Assembly: GCA_029215795.1 (NCBI GenBank)
Contig: JARDYH010000001.1
Coordinates: 399,503,154-399,567,153 of the forward strand
From: Anniella stebbinsi
Taxonomy: Eukaryota; Chordata; Lepidosauria; Squamata; Anniellidae
Reading direction: 5' to 3'
DNA length: 64,000 nucleotides
The translations under genes and the position numbers were made by a program. Below, in pieces: positions 52,852-62,330 of this stretch; within the stretch, counting starts at the first letter, position 1, and every line of letters starts with the position of its first letter. The notes under the pieces were generated by a model. The model saw only the letters and a program-made list of their open reading frames with translations, ran no database searches and was not told the origin of the DNA.

Positions 52852-54168
52852 ATGTGGTTTTTGGAGAAAGTCCGGGCATCCCCGGGAGATGCTAGCCCTC
52901 TGAGTCCCATGTTTCTGGGCTTGCCCCCTGGCCACTCAGGCCCCGACAGAGGCAAGGCTGGGGTCACGCTGGCTGCAGCTTTCGCCAACGTCTTAACCCC
53001 GGACCGAATCCCGGAGTTCTGCATCCCACCCAGGCTAGCCATCCCCCCTCCAGCCAAGAGCCCCAGCGCCGGCTTCCAGCCGCATCGCTGCCTCACCGAG
53101 CCGGGCTTGCAGCAGGCTGCCACCTCTGCTGTGGATGGCAGCCCCTGCCCATTCCTGCCCCACCTCATTCAGGTGGAGAGCGTGGAGGAGATTGGGGGGG
53201 ACCCGGAAGAAGAGGACACCAACTCCGACCCCCGCTCCCGGGCGGCCCTGTCCCTGCCTCACTTCCCCAAAGCTCAGACCTCCTATGGCTTTTGCACCTT
53301 GCTGGAGAGTCCCCACACCCGGCGGAAGGAGTCCATCTTCCACGGCCGGGCCTCGGCTGGCTCCCTGCCCTGCCTCGCCTTGCCCAGGTCCAGAGCCGCC
53401 AGCTACAGCGGCAGGGAGGCATCCTCTAGCCCCATTGCCATCTGCTTGCGGGGCCGGCAAGGCGCCTGGGACAGCAGCGACACCGCCTCCTCCGCTGAAT
53501 CCTCCCCGTTCAGCTCACCGCTCCTGGGCCGCTCTCCTCCCCGGCTTGGCTCCCTCTTCAAAGCCCGGAGCCAAGATGGGCTACTCTGCAAGGCGCTGAA
53601 GGCTGGGAGGCGATCTGGCATGGCCAGGGCCAACTCCTTGTCCACGGACGAGGCTAGCTCCACCGACAGCAGCCCCAACGCCACCCGGCGCTCGTCAGAG
53701 AGTCTCCTGGAGCCCTCGGCCACCCGGGCGTACAGCCTGTCTCCTCTGCCCATCTTCCCGATGGACTTGCCCTGCGGCCGAGAGAGGCTGGGCCAGGACA
53801 GTGCAGTCTTAATGGACAAGGGAGGGCTGCTCCGGCTCTCTTCTGAGTACTGCCCGGAAAACCGGCGGCTCCGCATCCGGCTGATCAGCGTGGAGGGGCT
53901 GTACGGGGATTCTGCGGACCCCAAGAGCATCAACTGCTGCATCGTGTTTTCTCTCATGCCTGGAAAGATCCAGAAGCAGAGGAGCACCGTGATCAAGCGG
54001 AGCCGCAACCCCATCTTCAACGAGGACTTTTTCTTCGTGGGCATTTCCGACGACGCCCTCTGCGCCCTCTCCGTCAGGATCAAAGCCGTGAATAAGGGCA
54101 GCAACATGAAAAGGGACGTTGTGTTGGGCGAAAGCCAAGTCGGCTTGATGCATATTTTAGCAGCGTGA
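52852..54168 (+). CDS. C2CD4A/B: C2CD4 family protein (C2CD4A/C2CD4B-like)
   Basis: An intact single-exon frame of 438 residues. In mammals C2CD4A and C2CD4B are nuclear proteins (NLF1/NLF2) induced by inflammatory signals and linked to endothelial and islet biology. Seen here: N-terminal MWFLEK; the family box VLTPDRIPEFCIPPRL (47-62), matching C2CD4A/B rather than the PDFFIPPKL form of C2CD4C; an acidic stretch (108-123); LSLPHFPKAQTSYGF (133-147) and ESPHTRRKES (152-161); a Ser-rich run SDTASSAESSPFSSP (209-223); GLLCKALKAGRR (243-254); and a C-terminal C2 domain (324-438) with SSEYCPENRRLRIRL, KQRSTVIKRSRNPIFNEDFF and a final RDVVLGE. The loop that carries DxDxD in calcium-binding C2 domains reads KAVNKGSNMKRD, so calcium binding is doubtful. 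Start chosen as the first ATG after the splice acceptor; its Kozak context is weak. A versus B cannot be settled without synteny; C2CD4C and C2CD4D are less likely. Confidence 0.93.
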   Translation: MWFLEKVRASPGDASPLSPMFLGLPPGHSGPDRGKAGVTLAAAFANVLTPDRIPEFCIPPRLAIPPPAKSPSAGFQPHRCLTEPGLQQAATSAVDGSPCPFLPHLIQVESVEEIGGDPEEEDTNSDPRSRAALSLPHFPKAQTSYGFCTLLESPHTRRKESIFHGRASAGSLPCLALPRSRAASYSGREASSSPIAICLRGRQGAWDSSDTASSAESSPFSSPLLGRSPPRLGSLFKARSQDGLLCKALKAGRRSGMARANSLSTDEASSTDSSPNATRRSSESLLEPSATRAYSLSPLPIFPMDLPCGRERLGQDSAVLMDKGGLLRLSSEYCPENRRLRIRLISVEGLYGDSADPKSINCCIVFSLMPGKIQKQRSTVIKRSRNPIFNEDFFFVGISDDALCALSVRIKAVNKGSNMKRDVVLGESQVGLMHILAA

Positions 54169-54190
54169 AACTCTCGGCGGATGGATGGGT

Positions 54191-54215
54191 TTTATTTATT
54201 TATTTATTTATTTTG
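54191..54215 (+). promoter_or_regulatory. AU-rich element in the C2CD4 3' UTR
   Basis: Four overlapping ATTTA pentamers (54194-54198, 54198-54202, 54202-54206, 54206-54210) lie 25 bases after the stop codon. Clustered AUUUA motifs are class II AU-rich elements that speed mRNA decay, typical of cytokine-induced immediate-early transcripts. Confidence 0.65.
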
Positions 54216-54246
54216 GACGGTGGTCTGTTTTGTTGTTGATGTTTTT

Positions 54247-54252
54247 AATAAA
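54247..54252 (+). terminator. Polyadenylation signal AATAAA
   Basis: Canonical AATAAA 79 bases after the stop codon, with GTGGTGTCTTTC about 35 bases downstream as a likely GU-rich element. Cleavage is expected near 54265-54275, giving a 3' UTR of only about 100 nt. Confidence 0.8.
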
Positions 54253-54319
54253 CTGGATTTTTATTTAAACGTGCAGATGATTCATGTGGTGTCTTTCAGG
54301 TCAGTAAAAGACCAAGTGG

Positions 54320-55345
54320 TATGACTTAAATCAGCGGTCCTCAACCTAATCCCTTCCAGGTGTGTTGGACTATGCTGGGAATATAGTCAGCACATCTGGA
54401 AGACTAATTTATGCACAAAGGCAGTCATTTAATAATCATTAGAAAATAAATGTTTTTTACCAACTCTGACAGTGCAATCCTGTCCATGTCTACTCAGACA
54501 TAAATTCCATTGAGTTCAGTCACCTTTCATCCACAAGGGATCCCAGGGCGGGGTACGTCATTGAAAGCAGGGGAGGACAACTTGTGCCCTGTACATATTT
54601 TGGCCCACACATCCCATCAGCCCCAACCAGTAGAGCCAATAGGAAGGAATGATGGGACTTGGTAGGTCCAAATATCTGGAGGCTCATAAATTGTCTCCCC
54701 TGGTTTAAAAACAAACCAGCATATTAGAAAAGCAATACCAGTGAGACCTATACAATACAATGGAGAGGCATAGCTATTTCAATGAACAATGCAGTTAATT
54801 TGAAATGCCCGGGCAAATAAAAGCATTTGTATTTGGCACCAAAGGAATACAGAGTCAGCCCCTTTGGCAGAGGCATTCCAAAGCTAGGGAGTCACCACTG
54901 AGAAGACCCTCTCTCTTGCAAATGCATAAGACACTTCTACCAAAGATGGATTCAGAGGAAGGTTTCCTCTGTTGATCTTCTTGCACCAGCAGGGTGGTGC
55001 GGAGGAGAGGCTCCTTCAGATACGTCCAAAGTGTTTAACATCAGATGTCCCCAATCTGGTGCCCTCCAGATGTGTTGGACTACAATTCCCATTACCCCCA
55101 GCCAACATGGCCATTGGGGAAGTCTGCTTTACAATATTGCCCCTGTACGATGATGCTGGTATCTCTATTTTGCATGGGGGGCACCAAGGTTGGTTAGAGT
55201 GTCAGACTAGGGCATGGGAGACCTGGGTTCAAATCTCCACTCTGCCATGGAATATGTAAATCTTATCTGACTCAGCTAAGCTTCCTCACAGGGTAGTTGT
55301 GAAGATAACATGTCTTGAGCTCCTTGGAAGAAGGTTGAAATAAAC
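54320..55345. mobile_element. Cluster of MITEs, L2 fragment and SINE 'B'
   Basis: 54330-54402 and 54590-54690 and 55045-55135 are TTGGACTACAACTCCCAT MITE copies. 54470-54520 is the short CCTATGCATG-type MITE. 54795-55030 is antisense L2 frame (GAAATGCCCGGGCAAATAAA..GGCATTCCAAAGCTAGGG..ACTGAGAAGACCCTCTCTC). 55180-55345 is SINE B (TTGGTTAGAGTGTCAGACTA..CTGGGTTCAAATCTCCACTC). Confidence 0.7.
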
Positions 55346-56190
55346 ACATAAGAAATTCAAATAAATGGACATAGGAATAAAGCCTGTTTGAACACAGTGC
55401 GACTTCTGATTAAACCAGTATAAGTTTGCCTTGAGAGAGGTACTTGCTTACCACAGGCCTTCTAGTGATTTATTGGAAAAGGTGAAATTCGAATTGGGGA
55501 CTTTCTGGTTAGCAATTCAAGCCTCTTCACCCATCCATGAATCTAGATGTATTCATGTCTGCACAGCCATCAATGTATAGAGCGCTTTGTTTTGTTTTGT
55601 AGAGTAACATAAGCAAAAGAAAGAAAGAAAAAGATAGCTCTCTGCCCCAAGGAGCTTACAATTTAACTTTTCTCAGTGGGGGAAGAAGGAGGATGCGAGG
55701 AAAGGGAGAAGCAAGTATAAGAGGAGATGATTCTGGAGCCCACATCACAAAGTTGTGAATGGTGGAGCTCAAAGGCCATGAAATCTAAGACATACAGTGT
55801 GCGACATTGTGCATTTGAACTTTGCATAGGAATGCCACAGACTGGCATTCTTGCACATCATGGCCTCTGAGCACCAGATGATGTAGTCGATTCTAGTCCA
55901 TGAAAGCTGAAACCACAATCTGCTAGACTTAAAGATTACTTCCTCTCTCTGTCTTTCACATTTTGGTTTCATACTTTTTTCAGTTTATTCACATTTGCTC
56001 ATACATACTTATGAGCAAATGTGGGCATTGTCAATATGCCCAATAGCGTTAGGCCTTCTTTCAGTTGCGGATAATAAAAAAAGTGTTAAGCCAAAGACTT
56101 CAAATACAAGTGAATGTCGACTTGGAAAAGAGATGGAACAAGGAAGGGGGAAACGTGTCTGAAATAATCCATTAGAGTCAGGAATAAAGT
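55346..56190. other. Non-coding sequence with LINE-like fragment
   Basis: 55610-55680 (TCTCTGCCCCAAGGAGCTTA) resembles an antisense LINE-frame phrase. A small dyad, GCAAATGTG.. and CACATTTGC.., lies at 55988-56023. No gene. Confidence 0.35.
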
Positions 56191-56194
56191 CACA

Positions 56195-56670
56195 TTGGGA
56201 TTAGGATTGGAGAGGCCTGGCTCTGTGGACAGAAACCGAAGTCTCGATAAAGCCTAGCCAGGACAGACAGACTGAGTGGGCCACTAGAAAGTCTTGCCTA
56301 TGGGCTTTCAGTGGCTGGAGTGAACCAGAACCCTAACTTTAGTGTTAGGGTTAAGCCTCAGGTTAGGGTTAGGGTTGGGAAAGCATAGCTGCCCAGGTAG
56401 GAACTGGGACCCTGGTAGACCTTAGCTGGGCCAGACAGACTGAGTGGGCCACCAGGAAGGCATGCCTATGGGGTTTGAGTGGCAGGGGTGAAGTCTCACT
56501 GGTACCTTAGGGTTAGGGTTAAGCGTCAGGTTAGGCTTGAGAAAGCATGGCTCACCTGGCAGGAACCAGGGCTGTGGTACAGCCTAGCCAAGCCAGACAG
56601 ACTGAGTGGGCCACCAGGACAGCTTGCATACTGACCTCTTTAGTGGCTGAAGAGAAGTCTCAGTGGTACA
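56195..56670. repeat. Minisatellite, about 165-bp unit, with TTAGGG motifs
   Basis: CAGACAGACTGAGTGGG recurs at 56264, 56432 and 56594, a period of 168 and 162 bp. Each unit also carries a CTATGGG..TTTGAGTGG phrase, a TTAGGGTTAGGGTT-like segment (about 56340-56375 and 56509-56540) and an AAAGCATGGCT..CAGG.AGGAAC phrase. About 2.8 units. Confidence 0.85.
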
Positions 56671-57113
56671 ATAGCTTTTTTATTCTACCAAAGTGATCTT
56701 TTTTTATTCCGGTGACTTTTAGTGCTGTAAGGAATTGCTGAAACATAGACGTTTTGAACCAATGCCCAATAAATGCACATGCTGGTAGATCACTTGTTTC
56801 CTTTCCTTTATAGCATGTAGGAGGCTTTGACCTGCAGCTCGTAAGTTAAGGAAAACATCTATCAGCCGAGAAATCATTCTCATCCTGCAACGGAGGCAAA
56901 GACACTAAATCCGTCTTCGCAACATCCTAATTTCTGCTGCTCCTTAGGGGACCTAACAATGTTTCCAGCAAAATTACAGCACTTCCTGAAAACTGTAGCT
57001 GAAGCCACAGGCCGGACGTTAGTTTTGTCTGTAGAAAAGAAATAACCCAAGTTTTTCAAAGAAACAGCATTGGCAAAGAGGCAAGGCGATTCCTGTAGCT
57101 GCATTTCACTCCC
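56671..57113. other. Unique non-coding sequence
   Basis: Nothing recognised. Confidence 0.4.
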
Positions 57114-57145
57114 ATCATCATCATCATCATCATCATCACCACCAC
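57114..57145. repeat. (ATC)n microsatellite
   Basis: CATCATCATCATCATCATCATC followed by ACCACCAC. Confidence 0.93.
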
Positions 57146-57280
57146 ATAATTTAATTCATATTTTTAATTTAGCCTTCTAAATTACGTAGTTTTAATGGCT
57201 TAATCTTTTGTTTTTAATGTTCCTGATTTTATTGTGCTACCGTTTTATTGTTTTAAAATCTTAATGGCTTTTTAGCAAAT
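57146..57280 (+). mobile_element. Possible LINE 3' UTR
   Basis: T-rich, with TTTTAATGGCTTAATC and TTTTAAAATCTTAATGGC, like LINE 3' UTRs in the window. It runs into the palindrome at 57281. Confidence 0.4.
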
Positions 57281-57297
57281 AAGACGGTTTGTAAATG

Positions 57298-57339
<42 letters not shown>

Positions 57340-57356
57340 CATTTACAAACCGTCTT
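57281..57356. repeat. Perfect 76-bp palindrome with (AT)n centre
   Basis: AAGACGGTTTGTAAATGTTA at the left end is matched without error by TAACATTTACAAACCGTCTT at the right end. The middle is about 36 bp of (TA)n, so the whole is a perfect palindrome able to form a hairpin or cruciform. Confidence 0.95.
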
Positions 57357-58069
57357 TGTAAATGACGAGGCTTGGTGGTTCAGGTAAAAGGCATAGTTGC
57401 TTCCTGCTTACCACCTGCCTCTTTGGCCGCTACTGACCCGAGTATATGTCAGTGCCATTGCACTGGACAAAAAGACCTGTAAACAGACGAAAGCATAACT
57501 ACGCCAATGACACGAGGGTGTTCTATCCTTTTTATTTTCTGGGAAGATAACCAGGCTTTGAAAGGGTCGACCTGAGCTAAGAGCAATCGTATTGTGTACA
57601 GAAACAAATCTCCACCGCAATTTGAAAACATTAAGGTTGTATAATAGGCCGTAAAACAGTGTGGATCTGTAGAGCAAACTGCAGAGGCTTTTAATAGCAC
57701 GCCCCTCCCCTCCCCACGCCTTTGCAAGTGACTTCACTAATATGGGGAACTCAGCAACGATGGATAGTTCACCAATATCAGCATCAAAGGGTGATTCACA
57801 GCGGTCCCTGACCTAGTAGAGTCAGCTTTGCTTTTGGTGGAGCTGCAGGGACCCCGAAGCACTCCCTGATGTTTCTAGCCCGTTCATGCTCTGTTGATCT
57901 CAGTATCTGTATGCCCTTTATGGGATTTGTTTGTTCTGGGCAAATGGCTTTATCTTGGTTTCCTGAAAACCTTAGCACCACAATGTTAATTTCATTTATT
58001 CGGTGTGTTGTGCATCTGACACCTGTGCTCAACTGTAAATACGTGCAGTTCACAGGAAGCTCCTTTCCT
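57357..58069. other. Unique non-coding sequence
   Basis: Nothing recognised. Minus-strand open frames of 92-109 codons lack domains. Confidence 0.4.
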
Positions 58070-58165
58070 CTATACACTCTGCGTTCCCCAACCAGCACCC
58101 TTCAGATAGGTGGGATTACAACTCCCATTATCCTGAGCCAGTAGGGTTACTGGCACCAGGCTGGG
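58070..58165. mobile_element. Palindromic MITE fragment
   Basis: CCAACCAGCACCCTTCAGAT..TGGGATTACAACTCCCATTA, member of the TTGGACTACAACTCCCAT family. Confidence 0.6.
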
Positions 58166-58424
58166 GAAGATATGCTAGTGTGTTTGTGATGAACATCACT
58201 GGGGTCAGGAGGGTGCGTGTGGGGATAATAGCGTCATTTCACAAAAGCAAAATATCACAAAGGAAGTGCTATTTTAATGCATTAACTGCAACTCTGCACA
58301 TTTCACTCAGGGCTGCTAACAATCCATATAATGCTGAAAACAATCAAATCATCAAACCATTAGCAGAACAGCGGGCAGCACAATTATCAGCAAGCATGGG
58401 GTTTTTTTAATAAACAGTGCACTG
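58166..58424. other. Unique non-coding sequence
   Basis: Nothing recognised. Confidence 0.35.
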
Positions 58425-58898
58425 GGCTGCTTGCATTGGCTGCCTGTACATTTCCGAACCCGATTCAAGGTGCTGGTTTTAACCTATAAAGCCTTACACA
58501 GCTTGGGACCACAATACCTGACGGAACGCCTCTCCCAACACGTACCTACTCATACACTATGATCAACATTCGAGTGCCTACTCCGAGGAAAGTTCAGAGG
58601 ATGGTAACAAGGGAGAGGGCCTTTTCAGTGGTGGCTCCCCAACTATGGAATCATCTCTCCGACGAGGCTCGCATGGCGCCAACACTGTCATCTTTTTGGC
58701 ACCTGGTCAAGACTTTTCTCTTCTCCCAGGCATTTAACAGCATTTGTTGAGCTTTTTAAACTCAGTTTTAAATGATATGTAGTTTGTTTTTAGGCTCTTA
58801 TGGTTTTAAATTTTGTATATTGGTTTTCAAATGTTCAATGTTTTTAATTTTTGTAAACTGCCCAGAGAGCTTTCGCTATGGGATGGTATATAAATGTA

Positions 58899-58900
<2 letters not shown>
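58425..58900 (+). mobile_element. L2-type LINE 3' end
   Basis: It starts in the coding end (TTGCATTGGCTGCCTGTACA; residues LHWLPVHFR, FKVLVLTYKALHSLGPQYLT) and follows the copy at 50120-50636 to GAGCTTTCGCTATGGGATGG. Frame broken by a small deletion near 58555. Confidence 0.9.
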
Positions 58901-58941
<41 letters not shown>

Positions 58942-58942
58942 G
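58901..58942. repeat. (AAT)n microsatellite
   Basis: About 42 bp, grown from the L2 tail. Confidence 0.95.
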
Positions 58943-59338
58943 GTTCACATTAAAGCTTACCGGGCACTGACACTATCATCTTTTTGGTATCAGGCAAAGG
59001 CGTTCTTATTTTCCCAGGCATGAGATATGACCCAGTTGTTGTGAACTACTTTTCTGGTGTTCATTCTAGGTTGTGAGGAAGAGGGTGGGGGGAAAGATTT
59101 TGTGAATTGGTGTGTGTGTGAACACTTTTCACATTGTATTGGTTTAAGATTACTTTTCATGGTGTTTATTGTATTTGTGTCGTTGTGCTGATTACGGTTT
59201 ATGTTGATTCCCCCCGTGTTATATTAATTGCAGATTTCTGTATTTGTGTGCAAGTTGCTTTGAGATTGCCTTTTGCAGTGGGAAGTGATATATAACTGTA
59301 CTGCTACTACTGCTACCACCACTACTACTACTATTATT
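58943..59338 (+). mobile_element. Second LINE 3' end and (CTA)n-like run
   Basis: GCACTGACACTATCATCTTT..TATTTTCCCAGGCATGAG is an L2-like frame end, then a different 3' UTR ending CTTTGAGATTGCCTTTTGCA..GGGAAGTGATATATAACT, followed by an imperfect ACT/CTA run (59299-59338). Confidence 0.65.
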
Positions 59339-59826
59339 AAGGATGCTTAAAGAAGGAATCTGTTGGATCTCATGGTACACGGAGCTCTGCAGTCTAGATG
59401 ACCCTGATGAGAAGGCCCTGCCGTGCACCCTATTGTCTGCGCTTCAGCTGGCAGAAGTACATGGATCAGGGTTTCCCCAACCATAGTATATGGGCAGGAT
59501 GATCGGTAGAATTGACTGGGAGGATATGGGTCCTAGGTGAATTACCTGATGAACATTTAGTGAAATGATTGAGTTCAAAGGAAGGGAAATGAGAATAAAG
59601 ACCCCAGAAAATGCCAACTGGTGTCACTGAACTGGTGACAAAACCAACCTGAAAAAGGCCTGAATGCTGAGGGCCCACACCCTATCGGGGGCCAATGCTA
59701 GATATCTAGCATTGGCCCCTGTGATTGTAAGGAACCTCCACGTTCAGGTGAAGTTTACACCAGTGGCTGCTGAGCAACAACAGCAGAGAAATGTTGCTCC
59801 TATGCGCTATGTGAGGGCTCCAAGAG
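59339..59826. other. Unique sequence with fragment of repeat 'T'
   Basis: 59668-59720 (AGGGCCCACACCCTATCGGG) resembles the end of repeat family T. Otherwise unrecognised. Confidence 0.35.
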
Positions 59827-59950
59827 TAGGGTGACCATATGTTGGAAACCAAAAAGGAGGACAACATGGTCAGCCCCCAAGGGGGTGTCCCCCCAACATG
59901 TCCTCCCCCAGGGGGCGTGTCCAGCACCAATGGGGTCCAGCACCTTGTTC
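59827..59950 (+). mobile_element. hAT-like transposon end
   Basis: TAGGGTGACCATATGTTGG..AAAAAGGAGGACAA has the same first ten bases as foldback MITE E but a different interior. The right end was not found, so the length is uncertain. Confidence 0.5.
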
Positions 59951-60432
59951 ACATGTCTGATTTTACAGCACACATTTAAGACAAATCTGTTCTACATAAC
60001 GTCTTAATGTTAAAATCACTGAAATAACAAGTGAGACATCCAATGCATCTGAAATTAACTTCGCTCACTCCTGCTTCTGTAGCTTTTGCTGTACTTTGTT
60101 GCTATACTCTGTATGATACATTCTCCCCTTCCCTCAAATATCTTTTCTGATTGTATCCTCACTCCGCTGCAAGCAGCTGTTTAAGAGGATTAGCTGCCGG
60201 CAGGCTGGCATTTTTATTTTTAAAGTTCAATTTGTTTTTGAAATGTGTGTATGATTGCCAGTTGTTTCTCTGCTCTAACATTAGGGTGGGTGTTGTGGGC
60301 GGCAGACACTACTTCTCCCATTCACGCTCCTCTCTTATGTACATTAGCTTCTCAAGGCTTTTGCGTTGGCACCACTTTTCACATCCAGACTTCGAGCTCC
60401 TGTCTACTTCCTGCACAAACTTGTGACTCTGA
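59951..60432. other. Unique non-coding sequence
   Basis: Nothing recognised. Confidence 0.35.
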
Positions 60433-60785
60433 CCCCCTCTACAGGAATTCGGTTTGACGTCTGGTTCTCCGATTATGCGCATCTTCTCGGAAGCGCTTTA
60501 TGGTAAATGACTGTACGCAGGAGGTAATTGAGCGCACAACTGGTGGCCTTACCGGTTGTTTGAAATGCGCTTTAGAAGTAGTTAATGTGGAGAATCGCTT
60601 GTTCATATAGTCAAAATGCACTTTAACGGCCGCAGCAAAATAAAACTCGCTATTTAACACGCATTCGATAATGCACATAATCGGATAGATAACATGCCTC
60701 AACTCCAGATTTGCGCTTCGCTCATGTAGAGGTAAAATTTTTAATGAGACTTGAAGGAGCTTTAAACCTCTCGTGTAGAGGCAGC
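60433..60785. mobile_element. Palindromic MITE, 'CCTCTACA' termini
   Basis: Termini CCCTCTACAGGAATTCGG and its inverted counterpart ..CCTCTCGTGTAGAGG. Inner arms TCCGATTATGCGCAT (about 60467-60481) and ATGCACATAATCGGA (60672-60686) pair. The interior is rich in CpG relative to flanks, so this copy is fairly young or of a CpG-rich family. Confidence 0.6.
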
Positions 60786-61490
60786 CTCAAGAGGCACTTT
60801 AATGGTGAAGATGAGGAGCATCTCCAGGGAACTCTTGTCAGTAGGCCCCTGCTGGGATGTGTGACCCCCCCCCCACCTCAGCAGGTCCCCTTGACACTAG
60901 CCAGAAGCCGGACTAGATGGTCCTTTGGTCTGATCCAGCTGGAGTTCTCTTATGCTCAAGAGATCGCGCGCGAGAGAGAGGCAGAGCTGAGCCCCAGGGC
61001 ACAATCCACCAGGATGTTTTCCATGTAGGTGCTGTTGACATGAAGGGGAAGAATTCTTGTTCTCCTGGACTCCTGGGCCTGAGGAGAGAAAGAGGAGTGT
61101 GTGCAAAGCATGTCTTTTATCTATCTGGGTTCCTGCCACCTTTCCCAGAAAAACCAGGGAAAAGGACAGCTTGACAAACAAATACTCCTGTGTGAAAAAG
61201 AAGCAGAAGGGGAGGGAAAAGCCAATGCAAGCGGTTGCCAGGCTACTAATGACAGTGGGAGAGTCAGGTGAGAGGCCAGAGCTGGCTGGAGGCACAGCGG
61301 ACAAAAAGGAGGCGGGGAGGATGGAGAACTGGGGAAGCGGAAACCACATGAGGAGATCGCTGGCCAGGGAGAGTCTGTGTCTTCAGAGCGAAACCTTGGC
61401 CACGCGACTGCTCGGGAAGGAGGCCGGGAACCAGCAGCTCAGTCCATGTAATTGAGTCTTGTCCTCACACAGCTGCTGGCTCACAACAAG
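60786..61490. other. Non-coding sequence with reversed repeat 'A' head
   Basis: 60880-60960 (GACTAGATGGTCCTTTGGTC..TGATCCAGCTGGAGTTCTC) is repeat A in the opposite orientation. A 132-codon plus frame (61057-61455) has a highly charged composition but no known domain. It is followed closely by two donor-like sites, so a non-coding exon is possible. Confidence 0.35.
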
Positions 61491-61582
61491 ACAGGCAGGC
61501 AGGCAGGCAGGCAGACCCGGCTCCTGTAGGTAAGGCAGAAGTGATGGAGACCCGGCTCCTGCAGGTAAGACAGAAGTGATGG
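61491..61582. repeat. (AGGC)n run and 35-bp tandem duplication
   Basis: (AGGC)n spans 61491-61514. A 35-bp unit starting AGACCCGGCTCCTG is present twice (61513-61547 and 61548-61582) with two differences. Each copy contains a splice-donor-like AGGTAAG. Confidence 0.85.
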
Positions 61583-61805
61583 TGGCTTCCAACCAGTGGC
61601 CTTGTTTGGTTCACACCACTGCGCAAGCTTGACTCGGAAACGTTTATAAAGGGATCAGGGAACACCACCTGACATGCCCTGGCCTATCGGTGTGAGGATG
61701 CCTGCTTGCCGGGTGTGGCTTGTCTTCCTGCAGTTCCTAGCTTTGGCCTGAGCTGGATGGGGGCGCACAAACTGAACCGTTTCCTTGGTGTTCCTCACAT
61801 GCCCT
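61583..61805. other. Unique non-coding sequence
   Basis: Nothing recognised. Confidence 0.35.
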
Positions 61806-62050
61806 TAAGAACATAAGAAGTGCCATGCTGGATCAGACTGAGGGTCCATCTTGTCCAGTACTCTGTTCGCATGGTGGCCCAAGCAGCTGTCAACCAGGGA
61901 CAAACAAAGCAGGACATGGTGCAACAGCACCCACCCTCCCACCCATGTTCCCCAGCAACCGGTGCACACAGGCTTACTGCCTCAGATACTGGAGGTAGCA
62001 CATAACCATCAGGGTTAGTAGCCGTTGATAGCCTTCTCCTTCAGGAGAGG
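61806..62050. mobile_element. Dispersed repeat 'A', copy
   Basis: TTAAGAACATAAGAAGTGCC, GCTGGATCAGACTGAGGGTC, CACCCATGTTCCCCAGCAAC, CAGATACTGGAGGTAGCACA and AGTAGCCGTTGATAGCC follow the same order as at 6527 and 31505. Confidence 0.8.
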
Positions 62051-62119
62051 GCCCAATGCAGATTCACGTCCTTCTCTCTTCTCTAGGGCTGCTGCCGCCC
62101 CATAATGTTAGCTTACTCC

Positions 62120-62330
62120 ATTTTTATGCCACTCTTCTTCCAAGGAGCTTAAGACTACATACGTGGTTCTCCTATCCACATCCATGTTGTCCTCACAACC
62201 CTGCAAGGTGGGTTATGCCTATAAGGACTGGCTGGCCTCAAGTCACCCATGGAACTTCATGGTTAAGTGGGGATTTGAATGTGGGTCTCCCCATTCCCAG
62301 TCCGATACTCAAATCCAGGGTTTGGGCATA
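62120..62330 (-). mobile_element. tRNA-derived SINE, reverse orientation
   Basis: CTTCCAAGGAGCTTAAGACT..TGTCCTCACAACCCTGCAAG..CAAGTCACCCATGGAACTTC..GATTTGAATGTGGGTCTCC parallels the antisense SINE at 28330. Confidence 0.7.

Noticed and set aside
56330..56545. Chromosome end or assembled telomere
   Set aside because: Only short TTAGGG strings inside a minisatellite, with normal sequence on both sides.
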